Source: JBKBXU01 sp046313675 | GTDB lineage: Bacteria > Bacteroidota > Bacteroidia > Cytophagales > Cytophagaceae | Direction of reading: 5' to 3' | NCBI GenBank assembly: GCA_046313675.1 | Contig: JBKBXU010000029.1 | Location: 1-22,638 of the forward strand | DNA: 22,638 nucleotides | Shown: piece by piece, positions 22,623-22,638 of the stretch | How the letters are laid out: each line of letters starts with the position of its first letter | How positions within the stretch are numbered: the stretch's first letter is position 1 | Program-made: the position numbers and the translations under genes | The notes under the pieces: model-generated | Told to the model about the DNA's origin: nothing | What the model saw: only the letters and a program-made list of their open reading frames with translations | The model's database searches: none

Positions 22623-22638
22623 GGATTTAAAATAGATT

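Noticed and set aside
22570..22638. Insertion-sequence end at the right edge
   Set aside because: There is a hairpin but no transposase coding sequence or target duplication in view; a terminator explains it equally well.
1..22638. CRISPR array, tRNA, rRNA, integrase or toxin-antitoxin loci
   Set aside because: No regularly spaced repeats, no tRNA cloverleaf or rRNA segments, and no proteins with such motifs were seen on either strand.

Overview
The window looks like an ordinary chromosomal stretch from a member of the Bacteroidota, most likely a Cytophagales-type marine or soil bacterium. The reasons are AT-rich DNA, Bacteroidota-only families (GSCFA, DUF5606, PorE-like TPR/PD40/OmpA proteins, lipoprotein-type DUF255 protein), promoters of the TTG-N19-TAnnTTTG kind, and few Shine-Dalgarno sequences. 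I see no tRNA, rRNA, CRISPR array, phage or complete insertion sequence. The assignment below phylum is inference.

Layout from left to right. Positions 1-245 hold no convincing gene but carry two related palindromes and a rho-independent terminator for a gene off the left edge. Then come ung (minus), apaG and a class I methyltransferase (plus), an intergenic palindromic repeat of about 130 bp, and a minus-strand pair of TPMT-like methyltransferase and kdsA. A membrane-anchored coiled-coil protein precedes the ribosomal operon rpsF-rpsR-rplI, which has a clear promoter and terminator. A GSCFA-family protein overlaps a DUF255 thioredoxin-domain lipoprotein. A minus-strand operon of three tandem large paralogs (each signal peptide, TPR, PD40 propeller, regulatory-like beta domain, OmpA C-terminus) fills 9.2-15.3 kb. 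On the plus strand follow engB, a small secreted TonB-C protein and a DUF5606 protein. These converge on a minus-strand pair of LMW phosphatase and fructosamine/ribulosamine kinase. A 61-aa membrane peptide ORF lies between short direct repeats. A PerR-like regulator sits directly before a 2-Cys peroxiredoxin. waaA and rsgA overlap by one base, and the window ends in an N-terminally truncated polysaccharide flippase on the minus strand.

How genes work together. KdsA makes Kdo-8-phosphate and WaaA transfers Kdo to lipid A, so both ends of the Kdo branch of LPS synthesis are present, though not co-transcribed. The phosphatase and kinase pair fits repair of protein glycation by ribose-5-phosphate. 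The PerR-like protein and peroxiredoxin form a peroxide-response pair. EngB, RsgA, S6, S18 and L9 concern ribosomes and their assembly. The three PorE-like proteins probably bind peptidoglycan and outer-membrane partners.

The points most worth a second look are the triple PorE-like operon and its mosaic similarity pattern, the loss of the structural zinc site in an otherwise complete PerR metal site, the deglycation operon, and the repeat-flanked small membrane ORF. I did not find a clearly new defence or mobile system.
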